Assembly (NCBI RefSeq): GCF_024105635.1
Contig: NZ_WYDQ01000001.1
Coordinates: forward strand, 4,154,501 to 4,218,500
Source of the DNA: Oceanicola sp. 502str15
GTDB lineage: Bacteria > Pseudomonadota > Alphaproteobacteria > Rhodobacterales > Rhodobacteraceae
Direction of reading: 5' to 3'
Length of the DNA: 64,000 nt
Below are positions 52,069-62,822 of this stretch, one piece after another. The first letter of the stretch is position 1; each line of letters starts with the position of its first letter. A program made the translations under genes and the position numbers. The notes below the pieces were generated by a model. It was not told the DNA's origin, made no database searches, and worked only from the letters and a program-made list of their open reading frames with translations.

Positions 52069-52662
52069 TCAGCCCTTCAGATGGGCTTCGAGATCATCGA
52101 GCCGGTCGTGACCCCAGAACAGCGCCCCGTCGTCGACCACGTAGAATGGGGCGCCGAACGCCCCCTTCTCCACGGCTTCGTCGAGGTTCTTCCCATAGGT
52201 CTCCGCCCCGGCCAGCAGGCCGCGGTCGGCGATGCCCGGATCAAACCCCGCCGCCGTCAGGCAGGCCTTGATCACATCGTCCTGCGCAATGTCCTTCTCT
52301 TCCGCCCAGACCGCCCGCAGCAGCCCCTGCGCCAGCGCGCCCACGTCGCCGCCGCCCTCGGACTGCGCCGCGATCAGCGCGTAGCTCGACGGTGCGGCAT
52401 TGGTCGGAAAATGCGCCGGGGTGAAGGTCATCGGCAGGCCCGTCTTTGCCGCCGCCCGCTTCAACTCCTGCATCCGGTAGGCCTTGCGGTTCTCGTGCCG
52501 CTCGCCCGGCGGGGTGCCGCCGGTGCGGGCGAAGAGCGCCATGATATCCACCGGCTTGTAGGCGATGCTCGCCCCCGCGCCGGCCGCAATTTTCTCCAGC
52601 CGGTCGCCCGCGAGATAGGAGAAGGGGGATATGGTGGAGAAGAAGTAATCTATATGCGGCAT
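52069..52662 (-). CDS. 2-hydroxychromene-2-carboxylate isomerase (DsbA/thioredoxin-like fold)
   Basis: The 197-residue product begins [20 protein letters not shown], the Ser-x-x-Ser active-site region of HCCA isomerases (kappa-class GST fold), has [20 protein letters not shown] near residue 65 and ends with [25 protein letters not shown]. Such enzymes isomerise ring-opened aromatic intermediates with glutathione; here no degradation operon is adjacent, so the role is unclear. The ATG chosen has GGAGG five bases upstream; a GTG two codons earlier is possible. It is divergent from prs. Confidence 0.9.
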   Translation of the reverse strand: MPHIDYFFSTISPFSYLAGDRLEKIAAGAGASIAYKPVDIMALFARTGGTPPGERHENRKAYRMQELKRAAAKTGLPMTFTPAHFPTNAAPSSYALIAAQSEGGGDVGALAQGLLRAVWAEEKDIAQDDVIKACLTAAGFDPGIADRGLLAGAETYGKNLDEAVEKGAFGAPFYVVDDGALFWGHDRLDDLEAHLKG

Positions 52663-52758
52663 TTGCACCTCCCGGGCTCGCGCGTTTCTGGCCCTGACGG
52701 TAGGCCGGTGCTATGGGGTGTCAACATTACGATTCTGTCACGCGCGAGGGGAACCGCG

Positions 52759-53781
52759 ATGCCCAATCCGACCGAACCCAAACTGATGTCCGGCAATGCC
52801 AACATGCCGCTGGCCAAGGCGATCTGCCGGCGCATGTCCATGCACCGGGGCATGACCGTGGGGCTGGTCGATGCCCGGGTCGAGCGGTTCAACGACCAGG
52901 AGATCTTCGTCGAGGTCTACGAGAACGTCCGCGGCGAGGACATGTTCATCATCCAGCCCACCTCCAACCCCGCGAACGACAACCTGATGGAACTGCTCAT
53001 CATGTCCGACGCGCTCAAGCGCTCCTCGGCGGCGCGCACCACGGCGGTGATCCCCTACTTCGGCTATGCCCGGCAGGACCGCCGCACCAAGGCCCGCACG
53101 CCGATTTCGGCCAAGCTGGTCGCCAACCTTATCGCCGAGGCCGGCATCGAGCGGGTGCTGACGATGGATCTCCACGCCGCCCAGATCCAGGGCTTCTTCG
53201 ACATCCCGGTCGACAACCTCTACGCCTCGCCGATCTTCGCCCTCGATATCCAGCACCACATGAAGGACAAGCTCGAGGACGTGATGGTCGTCAGCCCCGA
53301 CGTGGGCGGCGTGGCCCGCGCCCGCGAGCTGGCCCAACGGATCGGGGCGCCGCTCTCGATCGTCGACAAGCGCCGCGAGAAGGCGGGCGAAGTGGCCGAG
53401 ATGACAGTGATCGGCGACGTGAAAGACAAGGTCTGCGTGATCGTCGATGACATCTGCGACACCGCCGGCACGCTCTGCAAGGCTGCCGAGATCCTGATGG
53501 AGAACGGCGCGACCGAGGTGCACAGCTACATCTCCCACGGGGTGCTCTCCGGCCCGGCGGTGGAGCGGATCACCAAGTCGGTGATGAAAAGCCTCGTGAT
53601 CACCGACAGCATCGAGGCCACCGAGGCGGTCAAGGCCTGCCCCAACATCCGCATCGTGCCCACCGCCCCGATGTTCGCCCAGGCGATCCTCAACATCTGG
53701 TCCGGCACCAGCGTCTCCTCGCTCTTCGACCACAACACGCTGGTCCCGATCTACGAGGGCTTCTACGGCACCGACGTCTGA
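52759..53781 (+). CDS. prs: Ribose-phosphate pyrophosphokinase
   Basis: The 340-residue enzyme makes PRPP from ribose-5-phosphate and ATP for purine, pyrimidine, histidine and NAD synthesis. It shows [40 protein letters not shown] (flexible loop), [20 protein letters not shown] and the PRPP loop [20 protein letters not shown] precedes the ATG by six bases. A longer open frame upstream overlaps the HCCA isomerase gene and is a shadow. Confidence 0.97.
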   Translation: MPNPTEPKLMSGNANMPLAKAICRRMSMHRGMTVGLVDARVERFNDQEIFVEVYENVRGEDMFIIQPTSNPANDNLMELLIMSDALKRSSAARTTAVIPYFGYARQDRRTKARTPISAKLVANLIAEAGIERVLTMDLHAAQIQGFFDIPVDNLYASPIFALDIQHHMKDKLEDVMVVSPDVGGVARARELAQRIGAPLSIVDKRREKAGEVAEMTVIGDVKDKVCVIVDDICDTAGTLCKAAEILMENGATEVHSYISHGVLSGPAVERITKSVMKSLVITDSIEATEAVKACPNIRIVPTAPMFAQAILNIWSGTSVSSLFDHNTLVPIYEGFYGTDV

Positions 53782-53784
53782 GGC

Positions 53785-53806
53785 GTAGGGCGGGACTTGT
53801 CCCGCC
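53785..53806. repeat. GTAGGG-led hairpin repeat, copy 4
   Basis: GTAG and then GGCGGGAC-TT-GTCCCGCC. It lies in the 31 bases between the prs stop codon and the convergent MFS gene stop, so it probably ends transcription from both sides. Confidence 0.85.
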
Positions 53807-53812
53807 ATCCTC

Positions 53813-55006
53813 CTACCGGCGCAGCACCAGCGGCAAGATCGCCAGCACCAGCACCGCGCCCAGGGCAAAGGGCGCGCCCGGCCAGTACAGCGTGCCGCCC
53901 TCGGCGGTGAAGGCCCGGAACAGCGGCGTGAAGATCAGCGGCGCCAGAACCGCGGCCAGCGAGGCCAGCGCCGCGATCACCCCCTGCACCATGCCCTGCT
54001 CGTCCTCTCCCGCCCCGTTGGCCGCAATCGCGGTGAGCGTGGGCGGCACCAGGTCCGACAGGGCGGCCAGCGGCATCACCAGCACCACGATCCATGTGGT
54101 CGTGGCAAAGCCGAAGACCGCCATCGCGAAGCCCGAAATCACCAGCCCCAGCACCACCAGCCGCCGCTCGCCCAGCCGTGCCACCGCCAGCGGCATCACC
54201 ACGCCCTGCGACAGGGCCATCAACGCCCCGTAGGCCGAGAGCGACAGGCCGACGGCCAGCGTGCTCCACCCCAGCGCCGCCTTGCCCCAGAAGGCCCAAA
54301 GCACCGGGTAGACCATGTTGGCGAACTCGAAGAGCGCAAGGCAGATCAGAGGCACCGCGAGGCCGGGCAGGGCAAAGGCCCGGCGGAAGCTGGCAAAGGG
54401 GTTCATGTCGCGGGCGCCGAAGGCGCGGCGGTTCTCCTGCTTCAGAGATTCCGGCAGCACCAGCAGCCCGAGGCAGAGGTTCGCCGCCGCCAGCCCGGCG
54501 GCCAGCCAGAACGGCGCCGTCACATGCCAGCCCGCCACCACGCCCCCCAGCGCGGGCCCCATGACGAAGCCGATGCCGAAGGCCGCGCCGATCAGCCCGA
54601 ACCGGGCTGCACGCTGGTGTTTTGGCGTGATATCAGAGACATAGGCCGTCGCGGTGATATAGGTCGCGCCCGCCACCCCGGCCAGCGTCCGCCCCAGCAG
54701 CAACAGCCAGAAGCTGTCGGCCAGCGCCATCACCACGTAGTCGAGCGACAGGCAGGCCAGCGCCACCAGCAGCACCGGCCTGCGCCCCCAGGCATCCGAG
54801 ATCGAGCCCACCACCGGCCCGAACACGAACTGCGCCCCGGCATAGGCCGCCATCAGCACACCGGCCCAAAGCGAGCCCTCGCCCACGTTCCCCGCGCCCA
54901 CCCGCTCCATCAGATCGGGCATGATCGGAAACACGATGCCGATCCCGATGGCGTCGAGCATCAGGGTGGCAAGGATGAAGAACAGAGGGCCGTTCACGCG
55001 AGGCAT
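53813..55006 (-). CDS. MFS transporter, TCR/Tet-like drug exporter
   Basis: The 397-residue product has 12 membrane helices and the motif-A loop GSISDAWGRRPVLL near residue 70, with LDAIGIGIVFPIMPDLMERV at the start and TAYVSDITPKHQRAARFGLIGAAFGIGFVMGPALGG (described in parts) in helices 4-5, as in tetracycline-type proton antiporters. Substrate unknown; tetracycline resistance cannot be claimed. It is convergent with prs. Confidence 0.92.
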   Translation of the reverse strand: MPRVNGPLFFILATLMLDAIGIGIVFPIMPDLMERVGAGNVGEGSLWAGVLMAAYAGAQFVFGPVVGSISDAWGRRPVLLVALACLSLDYVVMALADSFWLLLLGRTLAGVAGATYITATAYVSDITPKHQRAARFGLIGAAFGIGFVMGPALGGVVAGWHVTAPFWLAAGLAAANLCLGLLVLPESLKQENRRAFGARDMNPFASFRRAFALPGLAVPLICLALFEFANMVYPVLWAFWGKAALGWSTLAVGLSLSAYGALMALSQGVVMPLAVARLGERRLVVLGLVISGFAMAVFGFATTTWIVVLVMPLAALSDLVPPTLTAIAANGAGEDEQGMVQGVIAALASLAAVLAPLIFTPLFRAFTAEGGTLYWPGAPFALGAVLVLAILPLVLRR

Positions 55007-55205
55007 GTGGGCTTCTCGCTGCGGGCGATGTGCCCGGCAAGCAAAATATTGATGACAGGAACGGGCCGTCAGGCCGATTGAACCGGCCTCGTCTCGCTTC
55101 AGGCCGGGTCAAATCCCCCGCCGCAGGCGCCTTCTCCAGCATGTGATGCGGTGGTGCTCAAGGCCGTCGCCGCCTCGCCCCGGGGGCGCCAGCGGTCGTC
55201 CGGCC

Positions 55206-55556
55206 TCAGTACATGTCCCAGTCGTCCTCGTGGCGCAGCTCGCCCATCGCCATCCAGCTCGCGCGCACCCGGGCCACTCGGGTGTCGCCCCAGGTGCGGA
55301 ACACCAGCTCAAAGCCATCTTCGGTGATGTTCTCCGCCCCGATGTCGGCCCGCTGGTTGGTCTTCTGGTCCATGTCCCACATAGACAGGTTCACCATCAC
55401 CGTGGGCGGCGTACGATAGGTTTCCGAGAAGCTCACCGCCCGACGCGCCTGCCGCGGGCCTGTGCCCGTCCACATCTCGCCGCCGTCCTCGAAATCCGAG
55501 AACAGCACGACAGAGCCCTCATCGACCCCGACCAGGTGATTGCGCAAGCGTTTCAT
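55206..55556 (-). CDS. H-type lectin domain protein
   Basis: The 116-residue product is nearly all one H-type lectin domain: GSVVLFSDFEDGGEMWTG, VSFSETYRTPPTVMVNLSMW and ENITEDGFELVFRTWGDTRVARVRASWMAMG. These domains bind N-acetylgalactosamine-like sugars in animal and slime-mould proteins and occur in some roseobacters. There is no signal peptide. It stands alone between the MFS gene and the F1 operon terminator, on the same strand as both. Confidence 0.85.
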   Translation of the reverse strand: MKRLRNHLVGVDEGSVVLFSDFEDGGEMWTGTGPRQARRAVSFSETYRTPPTVMVNLSMWDMDQKTNQRADIGAENITEDGFELVFRTWGDTRVARVRASWMAMGELRHEDDWDMY

Positions 55557-55628
55557 TCAGTTCGTCATAACCCCGTCATCCCTGGTCCGTGGATAAAAGT
55601 AGATTTGGGCGAAAATTGGAACCAAAAC

Positions 55629-55661
55629 GTAAAAAGCCCCGCCAATTTCTCGGCGGGGCTT
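55629..55661 (-). terminator. Rho-independent terminator of the F1 operon
   Basis: Read on the minus strand, AAGCCCCGCC-GAGAAATT-GGCGGGGCTT is a perfect 10-base stem followed by TTT and an ACGTTTT run. It starts 25 bases after the atpC stop codon. Confidence 0.92.
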
Positions 55662-55685
55662 CTGAAAATTGTCTTGTTTCGGGGG

Positions 55686-56105
55686 TCAGCTGCCGGAGCG
55701 CGGCGCAACACCCAGATCGTTGCCCAGAGCGGCGATATCGGCCGCGGTCTTGGCGAGGGCGTCGAGATCCTCGGCGCTTGCATTGTCACGTGCGGCGGCG
55801 GCGTCGGAGAGAAACTGCTCCAGCGTCTCCGGGGTCAGCTCCTCGGCCGGCACGGCGTGCTCGGCCAGAACGGTGGTGCCGTTCTCGTTAATCTCGGCAA
55901 AGCCGCCGATCACCGCGTATTTGCTTTCCGCACCGTCCTCGGCCTTCACGGTCAGAACACCGGGGCGCAGGGTGGTAATCATCGGGGAGTGCTGCGGCAT
56001 CGCCGTCAGGTCGCCCTCGGCACCGGGAATCTGCACTTCACGGGCCGCCAGCGAGGCCAGACGGCGCTCGGGCGAAACCAGATCAAACTGCATGGTGTCA
56101 GCCAT
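55686..56105 (-). CDS. atpC: ATP synthase F1 subunit epsilon
   Basis: The 139-residue product shows [44 protein letters not shown] and [20 protein letters not shown], the N-terminal beta-sandwich of epsilon, followed by a shortened helical tail. It couples gamma to the c-ring and inhibits hydrolysis. It is the last gene of the F1 operon, 67 bases after atpD. Confidence 0.96.
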   Translation of the reverse strand: MADTMQFDLVSPERRLASLAAREVQIPGAEGDLTAMPQHSPMITTLRPGVLTVKAEDGAESKYAVIGGFAEINENGTTVLAEHAVPAEELTPETLEQFLSDAAAARDNASAEDLDALAKTAADIAALGNDLGVAPRSGS

Positions 56106-56172
56106 GGGTGGCTCCTGTTGGTTGGTGCTGCCCCCCGCGCCCGCCGTGAGGCGGGGCAGGGGGCGTTAGCTC

Positions 56173-58495
<2,323 letters not shown>

Positions 58496-58516
58496 GAGCT
58501 ATCTCCCCGGCCAGCC

Positions 58517-60055
58517 TCAGGCAAAATCTTTTGCGAACGCGTCCAGAGCGGCCTTGATGTTGTCGGCCAGCTCGTCCTTCACCTTGCGATCGTTCTCGGT
58601 GATGTCCTTGAGCAGGTCGGCATGCTTGCCACGCAGGTGCGACAGCAGCCCGGCTTCGAACCGGCCCACATCGGACACCGGCACGTTGTCGAGGTAGCCG
58701 TTGGTACCGGCGTAGATCACACAGACGATCTCGGCGTTGGTCAGCGGCGCATACTGCGGTTGCTTCATCAGCTCGGTCAGGCGCGCACCACGGGCCAGCA
58801 GGCGCTGGGTGGAGGCGTCGAGGTCGGAGCCGAACTGCGCGAAGGCGGCCATCTCGCGGTACTGCGCGAGCGACAGCTTCACCGGGCCTGCAACCGAGGA
58901 CATCGCCTTGGTCTGGGCCGACGAACCCACACGAGACACCGAGAGGCCGGTGTTCACGGCGGGGCGGATGCCCTGGTAGAACAGCTCGGTCTCAAGGAAG
59001 ATCTGGCCGTCGGTGATCGAGATCACGTTGGTCGGAATGAAGGCCGACACGTCGCCGCCCTGGGTTTCGATGATCGGCAGCGCGGTCAGCGAGCCCGAAC
59101 CATGCTCTTCGTTCAGCTTGGCCGAACGCTCGAGCAGGCGAGAGTGCAGGTAGAACACGTCGCCGGGGTAGGCTTCACGGCCGGGCGGACGACGCAGCAG
59201 CAGCGACATCTGGCGGTAGGACACGGCCTGCTTGGAAAGGTCATCGTAGATGATCAGCGCGTGGCGGCCGTTGTCGCGGAAGAACTCGGCAATCGAGGTC
59301 GCGGTATAGGGGGCCAGGTACTGCATCGGCGCCGGGTCCGAAGCGGTCGCGGCAACGACGGTGGTGTATTCGATCGCGCCGGTCTCTTCGAGCTTCTTCA
59401 CCAGCTGCGCCACGGTCGAGCGCTTCTGGCCGACGGCAACGTAGACGCAGTAGAGCTTCTTGCTCTCGTCGTCGCCGGCGGCGTCGTTGTAGCTTTTCTG
59501 GTTCAGGATCGCGTCGAGCGCCACGGCGGTCTTGCCGGTCTGACGGTCGCCAATGATCAGCTCGCGCTGGCCACGGCCGATCGGGATCATCGCGTCCACC
59601 GACTTGAGGCCGGTCGCCATCGGCTCGTGCACCGATTTACGCGGGATGATGCCGGGGGCCTTCACGTCCGCGATCGAACGCTCGGTGGTCTTGATCTCGC
59701 CCTTGCCGTCCAGCGGGTTGCCGAGGCCGTCCACGACGCGGCCGAGCATGGCGTCGCCCACGGGCACGTCCACGATGGCCTTGGTGCGCTTGACGGTGTC
59801 GCCTTCCTTGATGTCCCGGTCGGAACCGAAGATCACGACGCCGACGTTGTCGCTTTCAAGGTTGAGCGCCATGCCCCGGATGTTGCCGGGGAATTCGACC
59901 ATTTCACCGGCCTGGATGTTGTCGAGCCCATGCACGCGGGCAATACCGTCACCGACGGAGAGCACGCGGCCGACTTCGGCAACTTCGGCCTCCTGGCCAA
60001 AGTTCTTGATCTGGTCTTTCAGGATTGCGGAGATTTCCGCAGCTTGGAGAGCCAT
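58517..60055 (-). CDS. atpA: ATP synthase F1 subunit alpha
   Basis: The 512-residue product has the P-loop GDRQTGKT at 169-176, the [16 protein letters not shown] and [20 protein letters not shown] segments and the [17 protein letters not shown] signature. It binds nucleotide non-catalytically and holds the Arg finger. Its start codon shares a base with the atpH stop codon (TAATG). Confidence 0.98.
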   Translation of the reverse strand: MALQAAEISAILKDQIKNFGQEAEVAEVGRVLSVGDGIARVHGLDNIQAGEMVEFPGNIRGMALNLESDNVGVVIFGSDRDIKEGDTVKRTKAIVDVPVGDAMLGRVVDGLGNPLDGKGEIKTTERSIADVKAPGIIPRKSVHEPMATGLKSVDAMIPIGRGQRELIIGDRQTGKTAVALDAILNQKSYNDAAGDDESKKLYCVYVAVGQKRSTVAQLVKKLEETGAIEYTTVVAATASDPAPMQYLAPYTATSIAEFFRDNGRHALIIYDDLSKQAVSYRQMSLLLRRPPGREAYPGDVFYLHSRLLERSAKLNEEHGSGSLTALPIIETQGGDVSAFIPTNVISITDGQIFLETELFYQGIRPAVNTGLSVSRVGSSAQTKAMSSVAGPVKLSLAQYREMAAFAQFGSDLDASTQRLLARGARLTELMKQPQYAPLTNAEIVCVIYAGTNGYLDNVPVSDVGRFEAGLLSHLRGKHADLLKDITENDRKVKDELADNIKAALDAFAKDFA

Positions 60056-60615
60056 TAGCCGACCTCTTTCATTGCGTTCTGAAGGGAAGACAGTTTCGAA
60101 CGGATCGAGCTGTCAATCATTTGCGAGCCGAGTTTCACGACGAGGCCGCCAATCAGGGCTTCATCGACGTGCGTATCGAGTTTCACGTCCTTGCCGACCT
60201 TCTTTGCGAGAGTCTCGGCGAGTTTCTTCTTCTGGGCGTCGGTGAGGGCCTTGGCCGAGGTGACTTCTGCCGTCACCTCTCCGTTTTCCTCAGCGATCAT
60301 CGCCTTGAGCGCCTTCACCAGCTGGGGCAGGGCAAACAGGCGACGGTTCTGCGCCATCAGGCCCAGCGTCGAAGTGGTCAGGGCGTCGAGGCCCATCTTC
60401 TTGGCCACCGCCGTTGCCCCGGCAGCCTGTTCGGCGCGGGTATAGATCGGGTTGTTGATGAGATCCCGGAATGCATCACTCTCGTCGAGTGCCGCGCCGA
60501 GCGTGTCGGCGTCGCTTCCCAGCGATTTCAGTTTCTTGTCGCTCTTGGCGAGGTCGAAGAGCGCTGATGCGTAGCGCGCGGCGATGCTTGCGGATATCGA
60601 AGCCGTCTCGGACAC
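60055..60615 (-). CDS. atpH: ATP synthase F1 subunit delta (OSCP)
   Basis: The 186-residue product has [20 protein letters not shown] at the start, then a helical bundle, and ends with [29 protein letters not shown], the OSCP signature. It joins F1 to the b/b' stalk. The start is a GTG with GAGGGG five bases upstream; another GTG two codons earlier lies too close to that site. It is the first gene of the F1 operon. Confidence 0.95.
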   Translation of the reverse strand: MSETASISASIAARYASALFDLAKSDKKLKSLGSDADTLGAALDESDAFRDLINNPIYTRAEQAAGATAVAKKMGLDALTTSTLGLMAQNRRLFALPQLVKALKAMIAEENGEVTAEVTSAKALTDAQKKKLAETLAKKVGKDVKLDTHVDEALIGGLVVKLGSQMIDSSIRSKLSSLQNAMKEVG

Positions 60616-61023
60616 GTCCACCCCTCGTTGTCGTTTTGGCCCGTTTGAATATGTGGGCTCTAGGCATAGATCGGGCATCACCGTCGCCGGTGCCCCCCGA
60701 AGTCGATGGGTGTCTAGCAGACGGTTTATGGGCTCGCAACTGCTTAAAGTGTCGGGGGCTGGAAGGTAAAATGCATGTAAAACAGTGCGTTAGCCCTTGT
60801 GCGACAGTTTGGTGTCATTTGGCCGCTGCCCGGCGGGGGGAATCTCTTTTGGCTCTGAATGCCATTGTATACCGTCGACCTGTCGCGATTTCCCGAGCAT
60901 TGCCAGTGGCTTGCTGCAAACTCTCGGGCGCGGGGCAGGGGCTTTGCCGGCCCGCGGCCGATTTCGCACCTGCGGCATTTGGCGCAGCCCGCCCGGATCG
61001 GCCCGGGCGCAACCGCCACCCGC
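60616..61023. other. Intergenic region upstream of the F1 operon (408 bases)
   Basis: I see no convincing gene. On the minus strand TTGCGA and TAGACA are separated by exactly 17 bases (60711-60739) and could be the F1 promoter, giving a leader of about 90 bases before atpH. A GC-rich hairpin near 60990-61015 (CGCCCGG/CCGGGCG) may end methyltransferase transcription but lacks a T-run. Confidence 0.4.
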
Positions 61024-61767
61024 TCAGGCCGGTTCCACCCCGGGCTGGCGCGCGCCTTCCAGCACCGGCACCCTCTGGCGCTGCTTCTTGCGCACCGCGC
61101 CGCCGGGCGCATAGACCCGCTTGCTCGCCTCCAGAATGAGCACGCCCCCCGCGAGGTAGCCCGACACCTTCCGCCCGGTCTTCTCCCAGAAGTTCGAAGA
61201 CTTCACCCAGAACCGCCGGTGGCTCGGCGGGCTGAACAGCGCGGCAAGGTGGCGCTCCGGCACAAAGCCGTTGGCCCGCAGCTGCGCTTCGAGCTGGGTC
61301 AGCGAGTAGGGGCGACCAAAGCCGAAGGGCGTCACATCGCGCCGCGCCCAAAGCCCGGCCCGGTTGGGCACGATGAAGATCGCGCGGCCCCCGGGGCCCA
61401 GCACCCGGTGCACCTCGGCCAACAGCCGTCCCGGGTTGTCGGTGGTTTCCAGCCCGTGCAGGCAGACGAGCTTGTCGACCTGCCCGGTGGTGACCGGCCA
61501 GAGCGTCTCTTCCACCAGCACCGAATGGTTGGGCCCGCCGGCGGGCCACGGGGCCACGCCCTGCGCGCCCGGCATCAGCGCCATCACCCGCCGCGCATCC
61601 GCGAGGTAGGGGCGCAGCAGCGGCGTTGCAAATCCGTAGCCCGCCACCGTCTGTGCCTTTGCCTCCGGCCAGAGCGTCGTCACCTGGTCCCGGATTGCCC
61701 GTTGCGCCACACGCCCTAGCTGGGTGCGGTAATAGAAGTTCCTCAGGTCGAGAACGTCCAGATGCAT
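61024..61767 (-). CDS. Class I SAM-dependent methyltransferase
   Basis: The 247-residue product has the methyltransferase_11-type core late in the fold: [20 protein letters not shown] resembles the acidic motif, [20 protein letters not shown] the post-motif strand and [19 protein letters not shown] the next helix. The glycine-rich SAM loop (motif I) is not obvious near the expected position, so the N-terminus ([20 protein letters not shown]) may be atypical. The C-terminus is basic. The gene is divergent from gloB, with 82 bases between. Confidence 0.8.
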   Translation of the reverse strand: MHLDVLDLRNFYYRTQLGRVAQRAIRDQVTTLWPEAKAQTVAGYGFATPLLRPYLADARRVMALMPGAQGVAPWPAGGPNHSVLVEETLWPVTTGQVDKLVCLHGLETTDNPGRLLAEVHRVLGPGGRAIFIVPNRAGLWARRDVTPFGFGRPYSLTQLEAQLRANGFVPERHLAALFSPPSHRRFWVKSSNFWEKTGRKVSGYLAGGVLILEASKRVYAPGGAVRKKQRQRVPVLEGARQPGVEPA

Positions 61768-61812
61768 CGGTTGCCGGTAGCCCTCGCTTGGGTCGGGGTC
61801 GGGATTGGATTA

Positions 61813-61824
61813 GTCTGGCCAGAC
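61813..61824. promoter_or_regulatory. Perfect palindrome between methyltransferase gene and gloB
   Basis: GTCTGGCCAGAC is a perfect 12-base palindrome in the divergent gap, 25 bases before the gloB start codon. It could be an operator for a small dimeric regulator. Confidence 0.35.
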
Positions 61825-61849
61825 CATATCAGCGCGAAAGGGAAACGCC

Positions 61850-62611
61850 ATGCCCCTCGAAATCCTCACCGTCCCCTGCCTCTCCGACAACTACGCCTAT
61901 GTGGTCAAGGGCCCCGACGGGGTCTGCCTGATAGATGCGCCCGAGGCCGCGCCGATCATCGACGCGCTGGAGTCCAGCGGCTGGACCCCGGGCGTGCTGA
62001 TGATCACCCACCACCACCACGACCACGTCGGCGGGGTGGAGGAGCTGCGCGAGAAATACGGCCTCAAGGTCATGGGCCCCAAGGCCGAGGAGGCCAAGCT
62101 GCCCCCGCTCGACATGGCGCTTGCCGAAGGGATGAACGGGGGCAACGGCGAGGGCTACACCGTGCCCCTCGAGGTGCCCGGCCACACCCTCGGCCACCTC
62201 GCCTTCCATTTTCCCAACGGCGGGGCGCTCTTCACCGCCGACAGCCTGATGGCGCTGGGGTGCGGCCGGGTGTTCGAGGGCACCTTCGAGCAGATGCACA
62301 ACTCGCTGCAGAAACTCGCTGCCCTTCCGCCCGAAACCATGGTCTACTCGGGGCACGAATACACCATGAGCAACGCCCGCTTCGCCCTCAGCGTCGATCC
62401 CGACAACCCCGCGCTTCTCGAACGGGTCAAGAAAGTGGCAACCCGGCGCGAGGCCGGCGAACCCACCGCGCAGGTCACGCTGGCCGAGGAACTGGCCACC
62501 AACCCCTTCCTGCGGTGCGGTGACGCAGGCATCCGCGCCACAGTCGGCATGGAAAACGCCACCGATGCAGAGGTTTTTGCCGAAATCCGGCGGAGAAAGG
62601 ATGCATTTTGA
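61850..62611 (+). CDS. gloB: Hydroxyacylglutathione hydrolase (glyoxalase II)
   Basis: The 253-residue metallo-beta-lactamase-fold enzyme splits S-lactoylglutathione to lactate and glutathione. It has THHHHDHVGG at 53-62 (metal ligands), VPGHTLGHLAF near 111, LFTADSLMALGCGRVFEGT and the C-terminal YSGHEYTMSNARFAL with the HEY motif. The length is normal. It is followed 211 bases later by clpA; the gap holds a GTTCGG/CCGAAC inverted repeat and no gene I can see. Confidence 0.96.
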   Translation: MPLEILTVPCLSDNYAYVVKGPDGVCLIDAPEAAPIIDALESSGWTPGVLMITHHHHDHVGGVEELREKYGLKVMGPKAEEAKLPPLDMALAEGMNGGNGEGYTVPLEVPGHTLGHLAFHFPNGGALFTADSLMALGCGRVFEGTFEQMHNSLQKLAALPPETMVYSGHEYTMSNARFALSVDPDNPALLERVKKVATRREAGEPTAQVTLAEELATNPFLRCGDAGIRATVGMENATDAEVFAEIRRRKDAF

Positions 62612-62822
62612 GCGCGGGGCCCTATAATGCCGCGAACGCTTTTCGGGGCGCCGCGCCGCACTCGGGTTTGCCGATCACAATTTGTGCAAATCCGGCCCTC
62701 GCGTGAAAAAACTCTCACAAAAGACTTGAAGGTTCGGGTTTTCCACCGAACTTTAATCATATGAGGCCACGGTCAAGGACGGGCCAACCCCACCTAGGCC
62801 ACCAGGGAAAGGAGCACATCGC

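Noticed and set aside
53813..55006. Tetracycline resistance gene
   Set aside because: The protein is in the same transporter class, but class membership does not show the substrate.
55035..55060. A sixth copy of the CATTTTCTTGC-type repeat upstream of the MFS gene
   Set aside because: Only GCAAGCAAAATA is vaguely similar; the core does not match.
62725..62750. Sigma-32 promoter for clpA (CTTGAA)
   Set aside because: The -35-like word is good but no CCCCAT-like -10 follows at the right distance.
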